This document shows, one piece after another, positions 12,455 to 23,419 of a stretch of DNA of 64,000 bases. Numbering within the stretch: position 1 is the first letter of the stretch; every line of letters begins with the position of its first letter. Source of the DNA: Rhizopus sp. PT2906. Its lineage: Eukaryota > Mucoromycota > Mucoromycetes > Mucorales > Rhizopodaceae. The notes beneath the pieces were generated by a model that searched no databases, had not been told where the DNA came from, and was given only the letters and a program-made list of their open reading frames with translations. The DNA lies in assembly GCA_025529335.1 (NCBI GenBank), contig JAMYHX010000028.1, positions 108,880-172,879 of the forward strand, read 5' to 3'. The translations under genes were made by a program, and so were the position numbers.

Positions 12455-12467
12455 TTATCGCTAGGAC
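12448..12467 (+). repeat. inverted repeat (7-bp arms) overlapping the Fanzor stop codon
   Basis: Arms GTCCTAG and CTAGGAC are perfectly complementary around the loop TTATCG. The TAG stop of the Fanzor fragment (12452-12454) lies in the left arm. Comparable hairpins sit at the other two Fanzor 3' ends in this window (57963-57990, 50627-50644). Confidence 0.85.
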
Positions 12468-13534
12468 ACATCTAGATGCCTACGGGATAAGTTATATATA
12501 TAATAATTTTCTTACATAACTAACTATATAATTCTTTATATTCTCCCCCTGATACTTATTACTCTCATTTGTGTGTCGTCTCCTTGTATGTGTTTTATTT
12601 TTAACCTTTGCGTAAATACCTTTTTTAATATGCGCCAATCATTTTTTTTCATACATGTCATAATTTTATTTTCTTTCTGAAGTATATTTTTAATAAAACA
12701 GTAGTATTGAACAACATTTTTAAAGGTTCATTTCCTTTTTGCCATCTTTCCTTTTCTCTGTTCATAAAAAGCTTACAAAGTGACTTATTCCATTCTGTTG
12801 TATTCTTATGCTTCAGAGGCAAAACCATCTATTTGAAAACATTGCACAGTTATTCATTATTGACTATTGTCGATATGAGAAAACGAACCAACAAAAGTTC
12901 AAGGAAGATGTCCACCTTCTACTGAAAGCACGTGCTTACAATTTTACTCCGTAACACTACAATACAACAAAAGGTTGGCAAGGTTACGTCCTACGCCACA
13001 AAGATTCAAGGAGAGTTAAAATGAATATGAATATGGCAATCTTGACAAAAGTATTATTGGTAGAAGAATTGATCTTCTGTTGACAGGGGAAATTCTTGAC
13101 GACGAGAATAAGAAAACAGAAGCTGAAGTGTCGTCGATCGAAATCAATCCCGCATGTGTCACTGATGACGTTGAGCAAGTACAATTCAATAAAACTTGAT
13201 CTTTAAGAACTTTAACCGTGTACTTTTAAATTATGTCTTTTATATTAATATACTCTCTTCCTTCATTCGCAAGTGTTCACTTGTTATCATTAGAGTGTAT
13301 CTTATTTGCTATGCCAAGACGGGACTTAGAGTTTCCCTGCTTTTTTGTTCCCTTACAGAGAGTTGAGTGTACGCATGTGAATAGGCACAAATATCCCACA
13401 GCTATGTTTAATATAGATAATGTTTAAGAAAATATCATATATGATTGGAGATGTGTATGCTTTAATTTATTTTTAAAGAAATGCACCAATATGTGTACCT
13501 CAAAATAAAGGTAAGACAAAAGAGGGGGGATAAC
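12468..13534. other. intergenic region downstream of transposon debris
   Basis: About 1.07 kb, AT-rich. Apart from a possible decayed coding relic at 12818-13199, nothing is recognisable. It holds the 3' flank of the minus-strand PABP-like gene. Confidence 0.45.
12818..13199 (+). pseudogene. possible decayed coding relic
   Basis: Two open segments look protein-like: 12818-12954 (containing NIAQLFIIDYCRYEK, ending in a stop) and 13059-13199 (starting GRRIDLLLTGEILDDE, acidic, ending in a stop). They are separated by stops and frame changes. The second resembles the G-R-K-I-D-L type phrase found in dispersed, element-linked genes of Mucorales, but this is memory, not a search. I cannot name a product. 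Confidence 0.25.
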
Positions 13535-15763
13535 TTATTTATTGATTGGTGCATTATTTACGAGTTGTTGTAATTTGTGCTTATCATACATTGAATGAGC
13601 TAATTCTTGAATGGGTATTGTATCTAATAAACGAATGGTTACCCTTGGAGCATGTTTTACACCAGTAGCCTAATAGAAAAATTAAGGTTGGGCTATTTGT
13701 TTACTTTTTTTTTGACTTACTTTGACAAGCGGAAAGAGTCTGTCACCCAGTAGCTGTTTTTGCTCATATGACGCCAAATCTTTTAATGTTTCCAAAAATT
13801 TTTCAATCTCTTCTTTCAGGTCCTTCGAATCAGATTCCTTTTGCTTTTTAGGCTTTACGCCCGCATCAGGCGGTGCAACAATCGGAATTGCACGAGAACA
13901 TCTTGGAGGAATTTCGATATTAGGTAAATGGTAATAAAAGTTTTGCATCTGTACTTGCTGCTGTTGCTGCTGCTGATGTTGTTGTTGAAATGGCTGTTGT
14001 TGTTGCTCCTCTTCTTGAAATATTTCAAGTGCTTCCTTGGCTTGCTTAATCTTTGTCAATAGGAACGCCTTATTAAATAAACAAGTAGCCAGGTCCTTTT
14101 TCTTTAAAGTCAGCAGCATGTCAACAATATCTTGAAGGTTTTGCTCCTGTTGATTCATCGTGAAAATGGCTTGGATAATGGCTTGTCTCTTCAACTGAGT
14201 GTTTGTCTCGGTCATTGCAGTGGTTACTGACTCAATAGAACCGCTTCGGCGTAATGTGGGCCTATTCTGCTGAGTTGGAAGAGGAGCAGGAATGAATAAA
14301 CCAGAAGGGGTATAAGTTGGTTGATGGTGGATAGGTGCTGAGACTTGTCGTTTGAGTGGTAATCCATTATTATATGCATTACTATTCATACTACTACTAT
14401 ACTTGAGCTTATCTGTGGGCGTAGTTGACCTAGGATGATATGAAGCAACAGGTGCAGAATGGTTGCTGCTGTTGCTATCCGGGCTCTGATTATCTTCACT
14501 CTTAGCCTTCTTGGGTTCATGAAAGGCTACAATAATAGGCTTGGAGGCAATGAATTGGCCATTCATTCCTTCCTTGGCCTGCATAGCTTCTTCGGTCTTT
14601 GAAAAACTGACAAATCCGAATCCTCTAGATTGCTTTGTTTGTGGGTGCTTCATAACTCGTGCTGATATGATGTGGCCATATTTCCGAAAATGCTTAAACA
14701 GATCGGCACTTTTAACTTCAAGGTCCAGATTTTTAATATAAAGATTGGTATAATCAACTGGGATATTTGATTTGGCTGCCTTGGTCTAAATAAGATGAGT
14801 TAAACAGCAAAGATAGTCATTTAGGACTTACATTAGTTTTTAATTCTGTAGTTTGTAACTTGGTCGTATTTAAATGAGTAACAGTACTGTACATAGAGAG
14901 TAAAAAGAAAGGGATATAAGGAAGAAAAAGTTCAATGAAGGAGGAAGAAAAAGGGAAAAAGATAAAAAAAAAAAAAGAGAGAGAAAAGGATTAGAGGACT
15001 AAGAGGAAGGTTTATATAGTTTTCTGTATTTGTTACCTACATGACGTTATTATGTATTAGCTTGCCGTTCTAATATATAGAGGTACATGTTAAAAAGATA
15101 CATGTGTTGAACGCTTGTTGATATTATTATTTACCATCGTCCGCTGTGCATCATATGCGTTCTTTGATTTAAAGTATTGTAACAAAGCTGTTGTGGAACC
15201 TTCTGACATTTTGCATGAGTTGATGGGTCCAAAAGGTCTGAATAGATCATAAATTAGCCCGGGGGACATCTTATCTGACAAGTTTTGAATATATAAAACG
15301 TTCGCTTCTACTTCCGGTTCTACTTTATATGGTGGGTTTATCTTGAGTTGCAGTTCTACGTCGGATTTGATGCAGTTGAATAAAGCGTAGACCCGATCAG
15401 CTATAGACTTGTCAACATTTATGAAACCACGCGATAATGACAGTGTATTACCTATCTCTTTGGTCCTAAATTGGATATAACCAGAGCATACATTTCCTTC
15501 TATTTGGTTAATGTCGACTCTAAGGAGGGAATGAGTTAAGAAGTAGCTGCATTTCTCTTATTTTACTTTATAGGATCATAGTCCTTAAATAAGACAATGA
15601 TATCATCTTTGGTCACTTTACAGCCATCAAAGTACACTCTTTCTTTAACAAGAATATCTGACACTATTTCCCTCAGACATGAGTTATTTCTTGTCTTTTT
15701 TGGTAGTTTGACAGTAGCCTTTGTTAAACATAGTTCTGTCATGTTGTTGATATGTTTACACAC
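13535..15763 (-). CDS. poly(A)-binding-protein-like: three RRMs, polyQ, C-terminal MLLE
   Basis: Six exons on the minus strand (15567-15763, 15135-15519, 15041-15069, 14832-14886, 13721-14785, 13535-13669) give 621 residues. RRM3 is canonical (LYIKNLDLEV; RGFGFVSF at 14598-14621); RRM2 has VLYIQNLSDK; RRM1 at the N-terminus is degenerate. After a low-complexity linker with a Gln-rich run (about 13930-14010) the C-terminus is a clear MLLE/PABC domain (ASYEQKQLLGDRLFPLV, then RVTIRLLDTIPIQE). MLLE domains bind PAM2 peptides of mRNA-turnover factors. A 29-nt exon (15041-15069) is needed to keep phase and completes RRM2. It has fewer RRMs than canonical Pab1 (four) and a degenerate first one, so it is a divergent paralogue, perhaps like yeast Pes4/Mip6. 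The start could be ATG 15763 or the next in-frame Met. Confidence 0.85.
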
Positions 15764-15768
15764 ACGCA

Positions 15769-15795
15769 GAGAGAGAGAGAGAGAGAGAGAGAGAG
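15769..15795. repeat. (GA)n microsatellite upstream of the PABP-like gene
   Basis: A GA dinucleotide run of about 13 units lies immediately upstream of the minus-strand start, reading as (CT)n in the leader. A second GA-rich patch follows at about 15820-15838. Pyrimidine-rich leaders are common in this window. Confidence 0.85.
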
Positions 15796-17098
15796 TAAAG
15801 AAAAGGATACTTTGAAGAAGAAAGAGAGAGAGAGAGAATATAAACCCTTTTACAACCCTCCTTTTTTTAATAATTTATAGTATGCAAAAAGTAATCTTCT
15901 TTTTAAACAAATATGCATAAACCTATTCTGTTTCAGGATTATTTATGTATTAAAAGCATCAAATTAGGATTTATAAAATGACAACTCAATGTGATATATT
16001 TAGTTTGAGTTTACTATTTTCTAAAAATATGCAAGGGGTCATTTTATTGACAGCTGTATTTTTTATTTACAATGTTTTGTATAGGAATTCCTACTGTTGG
16101 TGTCAACCAATAAATACATCGTGCAACCCACTGTACAATTAATATGCATGTCTGACTGTTGAACAAAGGAATGTCATTCATATTACATGTCAAAAAGTCT
16201 TGTAAAAGGATAGTTTTGATGTCTTCTTTTTTGGCATCGATAGTCTTAGTTCTTTTCGATAACTAAAGGAATAGATTAGATTCAGCGTAAAATTCATTGA
16301 GAATACTTTTTCTCAGCATTCAGGATGACAATATATATCACATCAACAACCAAACAGCTTTATTTTTGTTATCAAAGTTGAAAGCTAGCTGTGTCTAAGG
16401 TGTTACACATATTTGTATGAAAAGTAAAGATGTTTATCATAATCAAGCATTGAGCTATAAAATCTAGACTTGTTAATGTATTAAGGTTATGATATCCTAT
16501 TTATGGAATAACCCTTGATGACGATCAAGGGGATATATTCATGAAGAATAAGCCATTCTTTCATAATCTGGTAATAGTAATACTCCGAAAGAAGTCCTTA
16601 ACCTTGGTTGAATGATCCATAAGCACTCTGGAAGGATGCATAAATTCAGTCTTGCACTGCACGACAGACATAATACTACGTCTTGTCAATGTAATTCCTT
16701 TACCAACCTTCTTTTGTTCTTAATATGGGGATTTTAAGAGTAGATGAGTCAAGTTGGTGATTAGGCTAGATCAGCCTTTCTCTCCTTTTATGCTGTCCTT
16801 TCATTTGTTTGCTACATGCCTGTTTACTACTACTCCTAACGTCATAAGCTTCAAGAAAAAGAAGGGCTATTTCTCCTCAAGTAATTTCCCTTGCAGCCAG
16901 GATCTTTAATAATACTAAATTAAAATATACACCCGTGAATGCTTGAAGAGGTGAGCGACTCCTTACGCATATTGAGACAACTACAATTTAATAACCACCT
17001 TGTGTACTTGAACTGTTGACTATAAAATCATTACAACTGATACAAAAGAGCGGAATCGAACTTTTTTCTCTCTCTTTCTTTTTCTCTCCCACGCTACT
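15796..17098. other. intergenic region, divergent promoters
   Basis: About 1.3 kb between two divergently transcribed genes. I see no coding frame, RNA gene or transposon signature. The last 40 bases before 17099 are a pyrimidine-rich leader. Confidence 0.5.
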
Positions 17099-18166
17099 AT
17101 GCTCTTTAAAAACACCTTCAACGCTATATCAAAACGACTCTATCACTCACGCCTTCAAGGAAAAAACGTGTTTATGTAAACCATTCTGAAATATATGTTT
17201 TGCAATTAGCTAAAGTACATAAAGTACAGGAGCTTCAGCCGGAATAGGAGAAGCGTGTGCAAGAGAGTTTGCAAAGGAAGGATCGAATTTGGTAAATGAA
17301 TGTGCATATATGCATATGCATTCTTGCTTATTTCATAATAGATTCTAGCTGCACGAAGAGTGGATCGACTGAAGGCACTTCAAGAGGAACTTTCTGAACA
17401 GCATAAAGGCATACAAATCCACACTTTATCATTAGACGTTCGAAAGAAACAAAACATCGACGAGGCTATTAGCAATTTACCTCAGAAGGACCAGATAGAT
17501 GTACTGGTTAATAATGCAGGTTTAGTTATTGGTGTAGATCACCTTGTAAATGTCTCGGAGGACGCATTTGATACGATGTTTGAAACCAACGTCAAGGGAC
17601 TCGTCTTTTTGACTCAGGCATTGTTACCAGGCATGAAAGCAAATCAAAGTGGTCATATTATCAATATCGGATCAGTGGCAGGTAAGCAATCTGTTTGTTT
17701 CTTAAAAGTTATTTTCTCATATTTTGACAGGAAAGCAAAGTTATCCTGGCGGAAGTATTTACTGTGCTACAAAACATGCAGTCGACGCCATCACAAAGGC
17801 GCTTCTTTATGAATTGGTGGATACACCCATCAGAGTGAGTCAGATTTGTCCTGGTTTAGTAAACACAGAATTCTCGACTATTAGATTTAGAGGGGATAAA
17901 GACAAGGCAAATGATGTATATAAAGGTCTACAGCCACTCGTGGGTCAAGATATCGGTAAAAATATAAATAGAAAAAAAAGACGCTTTATAAACTCTTTTT
18001 TATAGCTGAACTTGTAACATTTACTGCTTCAAGGCCAAGTCATGTTAATATTTGTGATATGCTAGGTAAATTAAAGCAAGGTATAAATGGGCAAGAGCTA
18101 ACCTTCTTTATAGTATTCCCCACGTCACAGGCAGACGCAAAGACTGTTCATCGCTCAATAAAATAA
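17099..18166 (+). CDS. short-chain dehydrogenase/reductase, YMR226C/YdfG type
   Basis: Six exons (17099-17175, 17225-17291, 17342-17681, 17731-17955, 18006-18065, 18114-18166) give 273 residues. The cofactor motif TGASAGIG is assembled across the first intron, which confirms the splice; NNAG, the catalytic Ser region and YCATKHAVDA (YxxxK) follow in classical SDR order. Closest in pattern to NADP-dependent 3-hydroxy-acid/serine dehydrogenases such as yeast YMR226C and bacterial YdfG. The first 20 residues (MLFKNTFNAISKRLYHSR) are basic and hydroxylated without acids and could be a mitochondrial presequence. The next gene starts 67 bases after the stop. Confidence 0.88.
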
Positions 18167-18233
18167 ACATTTCTTATGGACGTTGTACAGAAACGCGCTT
18201 TTTTTTTCTTTTTCTTTTATTTCCCACAGTGCA

Positions 18234-19241
18234 ATGTTATTAAAGCACACAGTCTATGTGATTACTGGAGCTAATCGTGGCTTTGGTAAAGTCATTGCTG
18301 AGGTTATTGCTTCTAAAGCTAAAGAAAAGACAAGCATTATTTTGGTTGGAAGAAATAGAGCTGAACTGGAGACGATTCAACTTGCCAACGTTGATACGTA
18401 CTTTATTGGTAATATTAGCTTAGAAGGAGCGATTCAAACGGAGGAGACGATTGTTAAATCGTTGGAAGATATGATGAAAGTAAGGTTAAAAGATATAACG
18501 TATGATACTCATTGTTCAAAAGGAATGGAGAGACCAGGATATTGCACCTATAACAAAGGCTGTATTGATTAACAATGCTGGATCTACAGGGGATTTATCC
18601 AAAAAGGTTGATGATTATACAATGGAAGAGATACAGACTTATATTGATCTGAACGTGACATCATACATCGCCTTAATGTATGTACATATTTGGGTCAATT
18701 ACACTACTAGAATCTAAAACTGATATTGAATAGAACTGGATTTATTCGTTTATTCAAGAATTATAATAGCGTCACCATGACTATTGTCAACATATCTTCA
18801 TTACTTGCTGTACAGGCCTTTCCAAATTGGGGGCTTTATGCCACTGGTAAATCAGCAAGAGATATGTTGTTGAAAGTGGTTGCAAAAGAGAATGTAAAGC
18901 CCTCCTTTTTTTTTTATTTGTATATGAATCATTTCTAATATAGACGTAGCCATCTATTCGTACTTTATCTTATGCGCCTGGGCCATTGAATAATGAAATG
19001 CAAAAAAATGTACGCGAGACATTAGGAGATGACGAACAAAAGACGCTTTATACTAAAATGGCAAATGAAGTAAGGATAGCTCTTACTATTATTATTGTTA
19101 TTATTATTATTATTATTATTACTAAACAAATTTCATTAGGGCCAATTGGTTTCAATGCAAGATTCAGCATTAAAGTTATTCAATTTACTTGATACAGACA
19201 GATTTGAATCAGGAAATCATATCGATTATTATGATGAATAA
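18234..19241 (+). CDS. sepiapterin reductase-like SDR
   Basis: Five exons (18234-18479, 18523-18677, 18734-18893, 18950-19069, 19140-19241) give 260 residues, the usual size of sepiapterin reductase. The cofactor loop is TGANRGFG, followed by NNAGSTGDLSK, NISSLLAVQ, the catalytic YATGK (YxxxK), and SYAPGPLNNEMQ, all in the arrangement of SPR, which makes the last NADPH-dependent reduction to tetrahydrobiopterin. A TTA microsatellite lies in the last intron. Other SDRs of unknown substrate share parts of this pattern, but the NNAGSTGD and APGPLNN phrases favour SPR. Confidence 0.8.
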
Positions 19242-19248
19242 AGTGGTA

Positions 19249-19807
19249 TTACAGACGAAGCAGTTTATTAACAAAGCTATGAAATGTACTTGCTTTGTCA
19301 TGTGCGTAGTATTTATGGAGAAACTTTAGTTGATAGGAATTAAAAACACCCCGGCAGTGTGTTCTCATATATTCTATCGTATCATACGATGATATACCTT
19401 TTTTCGATAAGAGCAATGGCCACCATCCCCAGGTACTCTCTTCAGACCAGAGATACAATAGACAGCTATGACCGTATTTTGATCATTGGCCAAATCTAAC
19501 CATTGATCTATGACGGATGGTGAAGGCTGCATCTTATAATCTATGGATAACTTACCACGCCATCATCCTCAAATGGTAAATCCACCACTTTGATCCCATG
19601 GTCCAGTAATGCTTTAGGATCATACGTTGGTTGACAACATCTTACGACTACTGATATATTTAAGCTTACAAAATTCTCTACATAATGATTAAGGGCTGAT
19701 TCAGTTGATGAATCCAACACTACACATCTGTTGCTACAAGATTGATGCTTGACTTTGTATAATATGGAGGAAGAGGATAAGGCCATACAAGACAAAGATG
19801 GGATCAC
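19249..19807 (-). pseudogene. PRL/PTP4A-like tyrosine phosphatase with two frame breaks
   Basis: Exon 1 (19556-19807) is open and reads FVSLNISVVVRCCQPTYDP and IKVVDLPFEDDGV, typical of PRL (PTP4A) phosphatases. Exon 2 (from 19526 down) contains the CX5R loop as CISGLKR, preceded by Tyr where PRLs have His. Homology then changes frame twice: after RVP at a C run (19427-19430) and again after ALIEK at a T run (19399-19404), before continuing as GISSYDTIEYMRTHCRGVF. Each break is explained by one extra base in a homopolymer. No C-terminal CaaX prenylation box is seen, unlike animal PRLs. Either a young pseudogene or an assembly error in two homopolymers; the coding text is otherwise well preserved. 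Confidence 0.75.
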
Positions 19808-19821
19808 TGTGATTTATATAC

Positions 19822-19822
<1 letters not shown>

Positions 19823-19869
<47 letters not shown>
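19823..19869. repeat. homopolymer A(47) tract
   Basis: Forty-seven consecutive A residues on the plus strand, 16 bases upstream of the start codon of the minus-strand phosphatase gene. A second long tract (T41) is at 3766-3806. Confidence 0.9.
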
Positions 19870-19871
<2 letters not shown>

Positions 19872-20249
19872 GGTTTACACAGTAAGTCCAGCTACTATAT
19901 GCACTAAACCACTATAGGACAATTTGACGACGATTTGCACCAGCCAGCCACTATGTTAACCTACTGTGGTATTCTAAAAATAATGAAAGGCTATGGATGC
20001 AGCGATAAGTCGTATGCAAAAGTAATCAATTTCTTTTAATCAGTGCAATCAAAAACGATAACTAAAAGCAATAGTTTTCTTATTTTTTGTTATTCTGCAA
20101 CGTCTTTTGCATTCATATCTTTTCCCCCCCTCTTTTTCCTTTTTAAAAACATTTTACTTTAAATAAACCCTTGAAGGATAAGAACAGAAGAAAACAATCA
20201 TGATTTTTATTTGACTATTTCTTTTTTTTCTTTTCTTTTTCTTTTCGTT
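19870..20249. other. intergenic region between minus-strand genes
   Basis: No gene seen. A T/C-rich stretch at about 20120-20250 lies just beyond the stop codon of the minus-strand anillin-like gene and probably holds its 3' UTR. Confidence 0.4.
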
Positions 20250-21874
20250 TTACCACAAAAATTTCGTAGGAATAAACATTGCCTTGTCGTGTCGATCGAA
20301 TCGAGTAGCATTGAAGCAATCATCATATCTATACTCTTTTATCAACCCAGCTATAGCTGTGAATGCGTCTTCCCATTCCTTTGAGCTTTTTGCATTATCA
20401 GGCAAAATATACATTCTATATTCAAGGACGTCACTAACAACTTCGCTTTCATCCAACACATGTTCATTAAACTGTAAGGCAAGACCAAGGGATCCAACAT
20501 CAACAAGACGCTCATCATCGTCAACAGGTGGATGGAATACACTTTGTATAGAACTGAGAGAGATTTCACAAACAGGTTTACGTCTCTAATATATATGTAT
20601 ATATTGGATCAGGCCCCTTGTTTGATTATATATCTTGTTTTTTTACCTCTTTGTACTCAAAATCATACAACATAAAGCAAGAAGGAGTTAGTCTAGCCCA
20701 GTAACGAGTCCATCTCTAAGAAAAGCATGAATATAAAAGAGCACGCCATACATATATTTTACTTACCGGAATGATCTTTCCTTTTGTGTAAACAGTAATA
20801 TACCCTTCATACAGTTGGCTATCATCTAATAAGGTCATAACATTCGGACTAATAAAGGTTCCATAAACAACAAGAACTTGATATTGACCGTCATCAGTTT
20901 CATTATTCTTCAACATAATTCGCTCAATTTTCTTTTCCTTTGGATTTAAACCGACATGAAAATCAAACGATCCAAGGCAAATCTCTGGTTTTTTAAAATG
21001 TGAACTGATGGATCCTAGGAGAGATTTTGTTCTTGAAGTGATTGAGAGTGTAATCTGTGATTCCTTATAGAGATCACTATCCAAAAAGAAAATAGGATGA
21101 GTTGATTATAAGATAATGTAGTAAATGCCATACATGATATAAGTCTCATCCAGTGTCGCTTTAGTCCCGACCTTGCCGCACTTTTGACTTTGGATATAAG
21201 AACCATAGAATGCTTCATCATCCATTGTGATTTTTGGTTTAATATAGCATGCTATCCGAATATTATAAACAAGGGCTCATAAAATGATCATAGAGAGACT
21301 ACTTACGCTTTGATGTGTAAGAATTGCTCAATTCCAAAACTAATCTATTTACTTTAGTGCATGTAAATGGATGACTCTATATTGTCAATTACCTCTTATA
21401 TAAAAGCTTCCCTTCGCTTTAGGCTTTTGACGGTGACCGAGGTAATTAACCCTACTGAATAGATGAGTAACCAGATAAAACTATGTATGGTACTTACGCA
21501 TTCACATAATGAGGTTTACGAAGCACAATAGACCTAGGATAGTTTGCCAACGGGTTGGACCTACCCACCTCGACTGATTCAGACACGATCCATTCATATT
21601 TATCCTCGGGTAGCTGATCCAATGTCTCGCATGGACCATTATAGTGTATAATTGGCTCATTCGGCTGTTTACGCCTTGGATGCTGAATGAATGATTTAAG
21701 TCTTTTCTTTGACAATGACAGTGAAGGTAAGAGTGACCTGTTGACTCTTTGAGTTGAACTACTACGAGCAATGGTTGATGATCCGGCATCCTCTTCATCA
21801 TCTTCCTTCAAGTGTGGTTTATCCATAAGCAATGTATTGCTGGACTCTATCAGGACTGGATTACTAATTATCAT
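20250..21874 (-). CDS. anillin/Mid1-like protein (AHD-like region plus PH domain)
   Basis: Seven exons (21498-21874, 21393-21454, 21307-21339, 21134-21251, 20767-21076, 20647-20715, 20250-20585) join in phase to 434 residues. The middle reads SFYIRVLELSNSY, then LGSFDFHVGL and a block ending in GYITVYTKGKIIP, like the C2-like anillin homology region. A PH domain follows (RWTRYWARLTPSCFMLYDFEY, then EWEDAFTAIAGLIKEY, with the conserved Trp in the C-terminal helix). Anillin/Mid1/Bud4-type proteins tether the contractile ring or septin collar to membrane. The protein is much shorter than Mid1 or Bud4 and lacks a long disordered N-terminus. An in-frame ATG at 21937 would add a hydrophobic leader. 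Lies near an F-BAR/SH3 gene of similar role. Confidence 0.7.
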
Positions 21875-21981
21875 CCTATAATTATATAATAAAGAAAGAA
21901 AAGAAGAAAAGAAATATAAACTGTCTTTTTTTTGCATAAATCCATCATTGGCGCCATAATGAAAAACTTCCGGAGCATTTT

Positions 21982-23267
21982 TTACAATTTTTTATTATTT
22001 TTTATATGGTCTTTATACCAAATAGGCTCTAACCTTTCCAATTCAACAAGCTCTTTTTCAACCCTGTTCATAATATCTTGTCTTATCTCTTTTACACTCA
22101 TCAGTTTAGCTCCCTTTCCGATGCCAAGTAGTTTTTTATCTTCATCCATGTTTTCTATACTAGCAAGCATACTCTTCCTTGACCATACTTTAAACAACTG
22201 TTGTAAATATTCCTTATTTCTCTCTTGATACTCTGTAATATTTTGAACTCGATCATCATCCCAATTGACATTCTCTGTCACTTGAAATTTTCCAACAACC
22301 TTGTCTATATATCCCTTTACCAATTGCTCAAGGGGATTATTAGGACCCTGATGCCATAATCTCTCTGTCACATCCAAATTGATCCACGATCCATTATTAA
22401 TCCACTGATACACTCCACTCTTTTCTGGCTGCCATTGATAGATCGCTGGGTCATCGGTTTCTCCACTCACAACAATCGTCTTGGCTGTTTCCGTATCCTT
22501 CTCGTTTGCTGTAAATTGAGCAATATAAACTGGCCAGTAGATAGGATAAGCTGCTTGAAAGAGTACCTGAGCATTATTTATCGTAAATTCAGCCATATTT
22601 GCAACGTTGACTTTGTGGCCTTCGAGTGCACTAGATGCTCTGTCACCAATGTCTTTCAAGGGGTCTACAGAGAAGGGTATCACTTCTATATCATCTTTTT
22701 CAATGAGATCCTTTGTAAAGGGCACAAGTGTCAATGGCTTTTTAGCTGGTTTCAAAAATGCGAGATAGCACATTGGATCCCACGTATGTCCTGGCCAAAA
22801 ACAATCAAAGCCGATAGCGAGTGTCTGACGTGGTGGGCCCAAAAGGGCTTGAATTGTCTTGCTAGGCTTTGTTTCTGTTAACTCTGGTTTAATGTCTGCT
22901 GAAATAGCCATATCATAATACCAGATAGGTACATATGCCTTTCTTACTTGAAAGGATGATACAGTGTTGCCTACTTGAGGTAACTTTTTTGTAAACATCT
23001 ATTTCATCAGGTTAAACAAACGTAGGGTCAACACTAAGACAAGTATGCTATGCTTACACTCATCATCATTCTAAAAAGACCAAAGAAAGCATGTTGGTTC
23101 ATGTAAGAGGCTATATTAATCACCTGTTCCAACTTGTCTTCTTGTAATTTGAAAGGTAGTGCACATATCTTGTTTGGCTGCTTTATTTCAGTAGAGTAAT
23201 ATCGACTTGCTCTCGTCTGTAACACTGCTCTTCTCGCAGTAGTATTAGCAACACAGACTCGTAACAT
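21982..23267 (-). CDS. conserved-looking mitochondrial protein of unknown function
   Basis: Two exons (23058-23267 and 21982-22998) give 408 residues. The first 30 residues (MLRVCVANTTARRAVLQTR...) are Arg-rich, lack acids and end in an RYYST-type phrase, a typical mitochondrial presequence. The mature part has many aromatic residues (WYYDMAIS, FDCFWPGHTWDPMCYLAF, AAYPIYWPVYIAQF), a negatively charged middle and a basic C-terminus ending in KNNKKL. I do not recognise a family. The intact 1-kb exon and clean phase-0 intron argue that it is real. An upstream in-frame ATG at 23315 is possible, but 23267 gives the better presequence. Confidence 0.8.
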
Positions 23268-23419
23268 AAGAAAAAAAATAAAAGAGTAATGTAAAAAGAC
23301 GTCATGTTGATCCAAGAATCTGCGGAGTCTCGATTACTGTCATTTTTTGGACAAGACGCATCAACTGCGACAATGCAAAAAGTAAACATGGAGAAAAGGT
23401 TGTTTATTTTTAAGTTTAT

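Noticed and set aside
15769..15795. GA repeat as a CRISPR-like or satellite array
   Set aside because: Simple dinucleotide microsatellite; no spacers or longer repeat unit. No CRISPR array is present anywhere in the window.
19399..19470. An intron explaining the frame changes in the PRL-like gene
   Set aside because: Homologous residues continue without a gap across both shifts, leaving no room for an intron.
22435..22881. 148-codon plus-strand frame
   Set aside because: Lies entirely opposite the long exon of the mitochondrial protein, which has the better presequence and splice structure.
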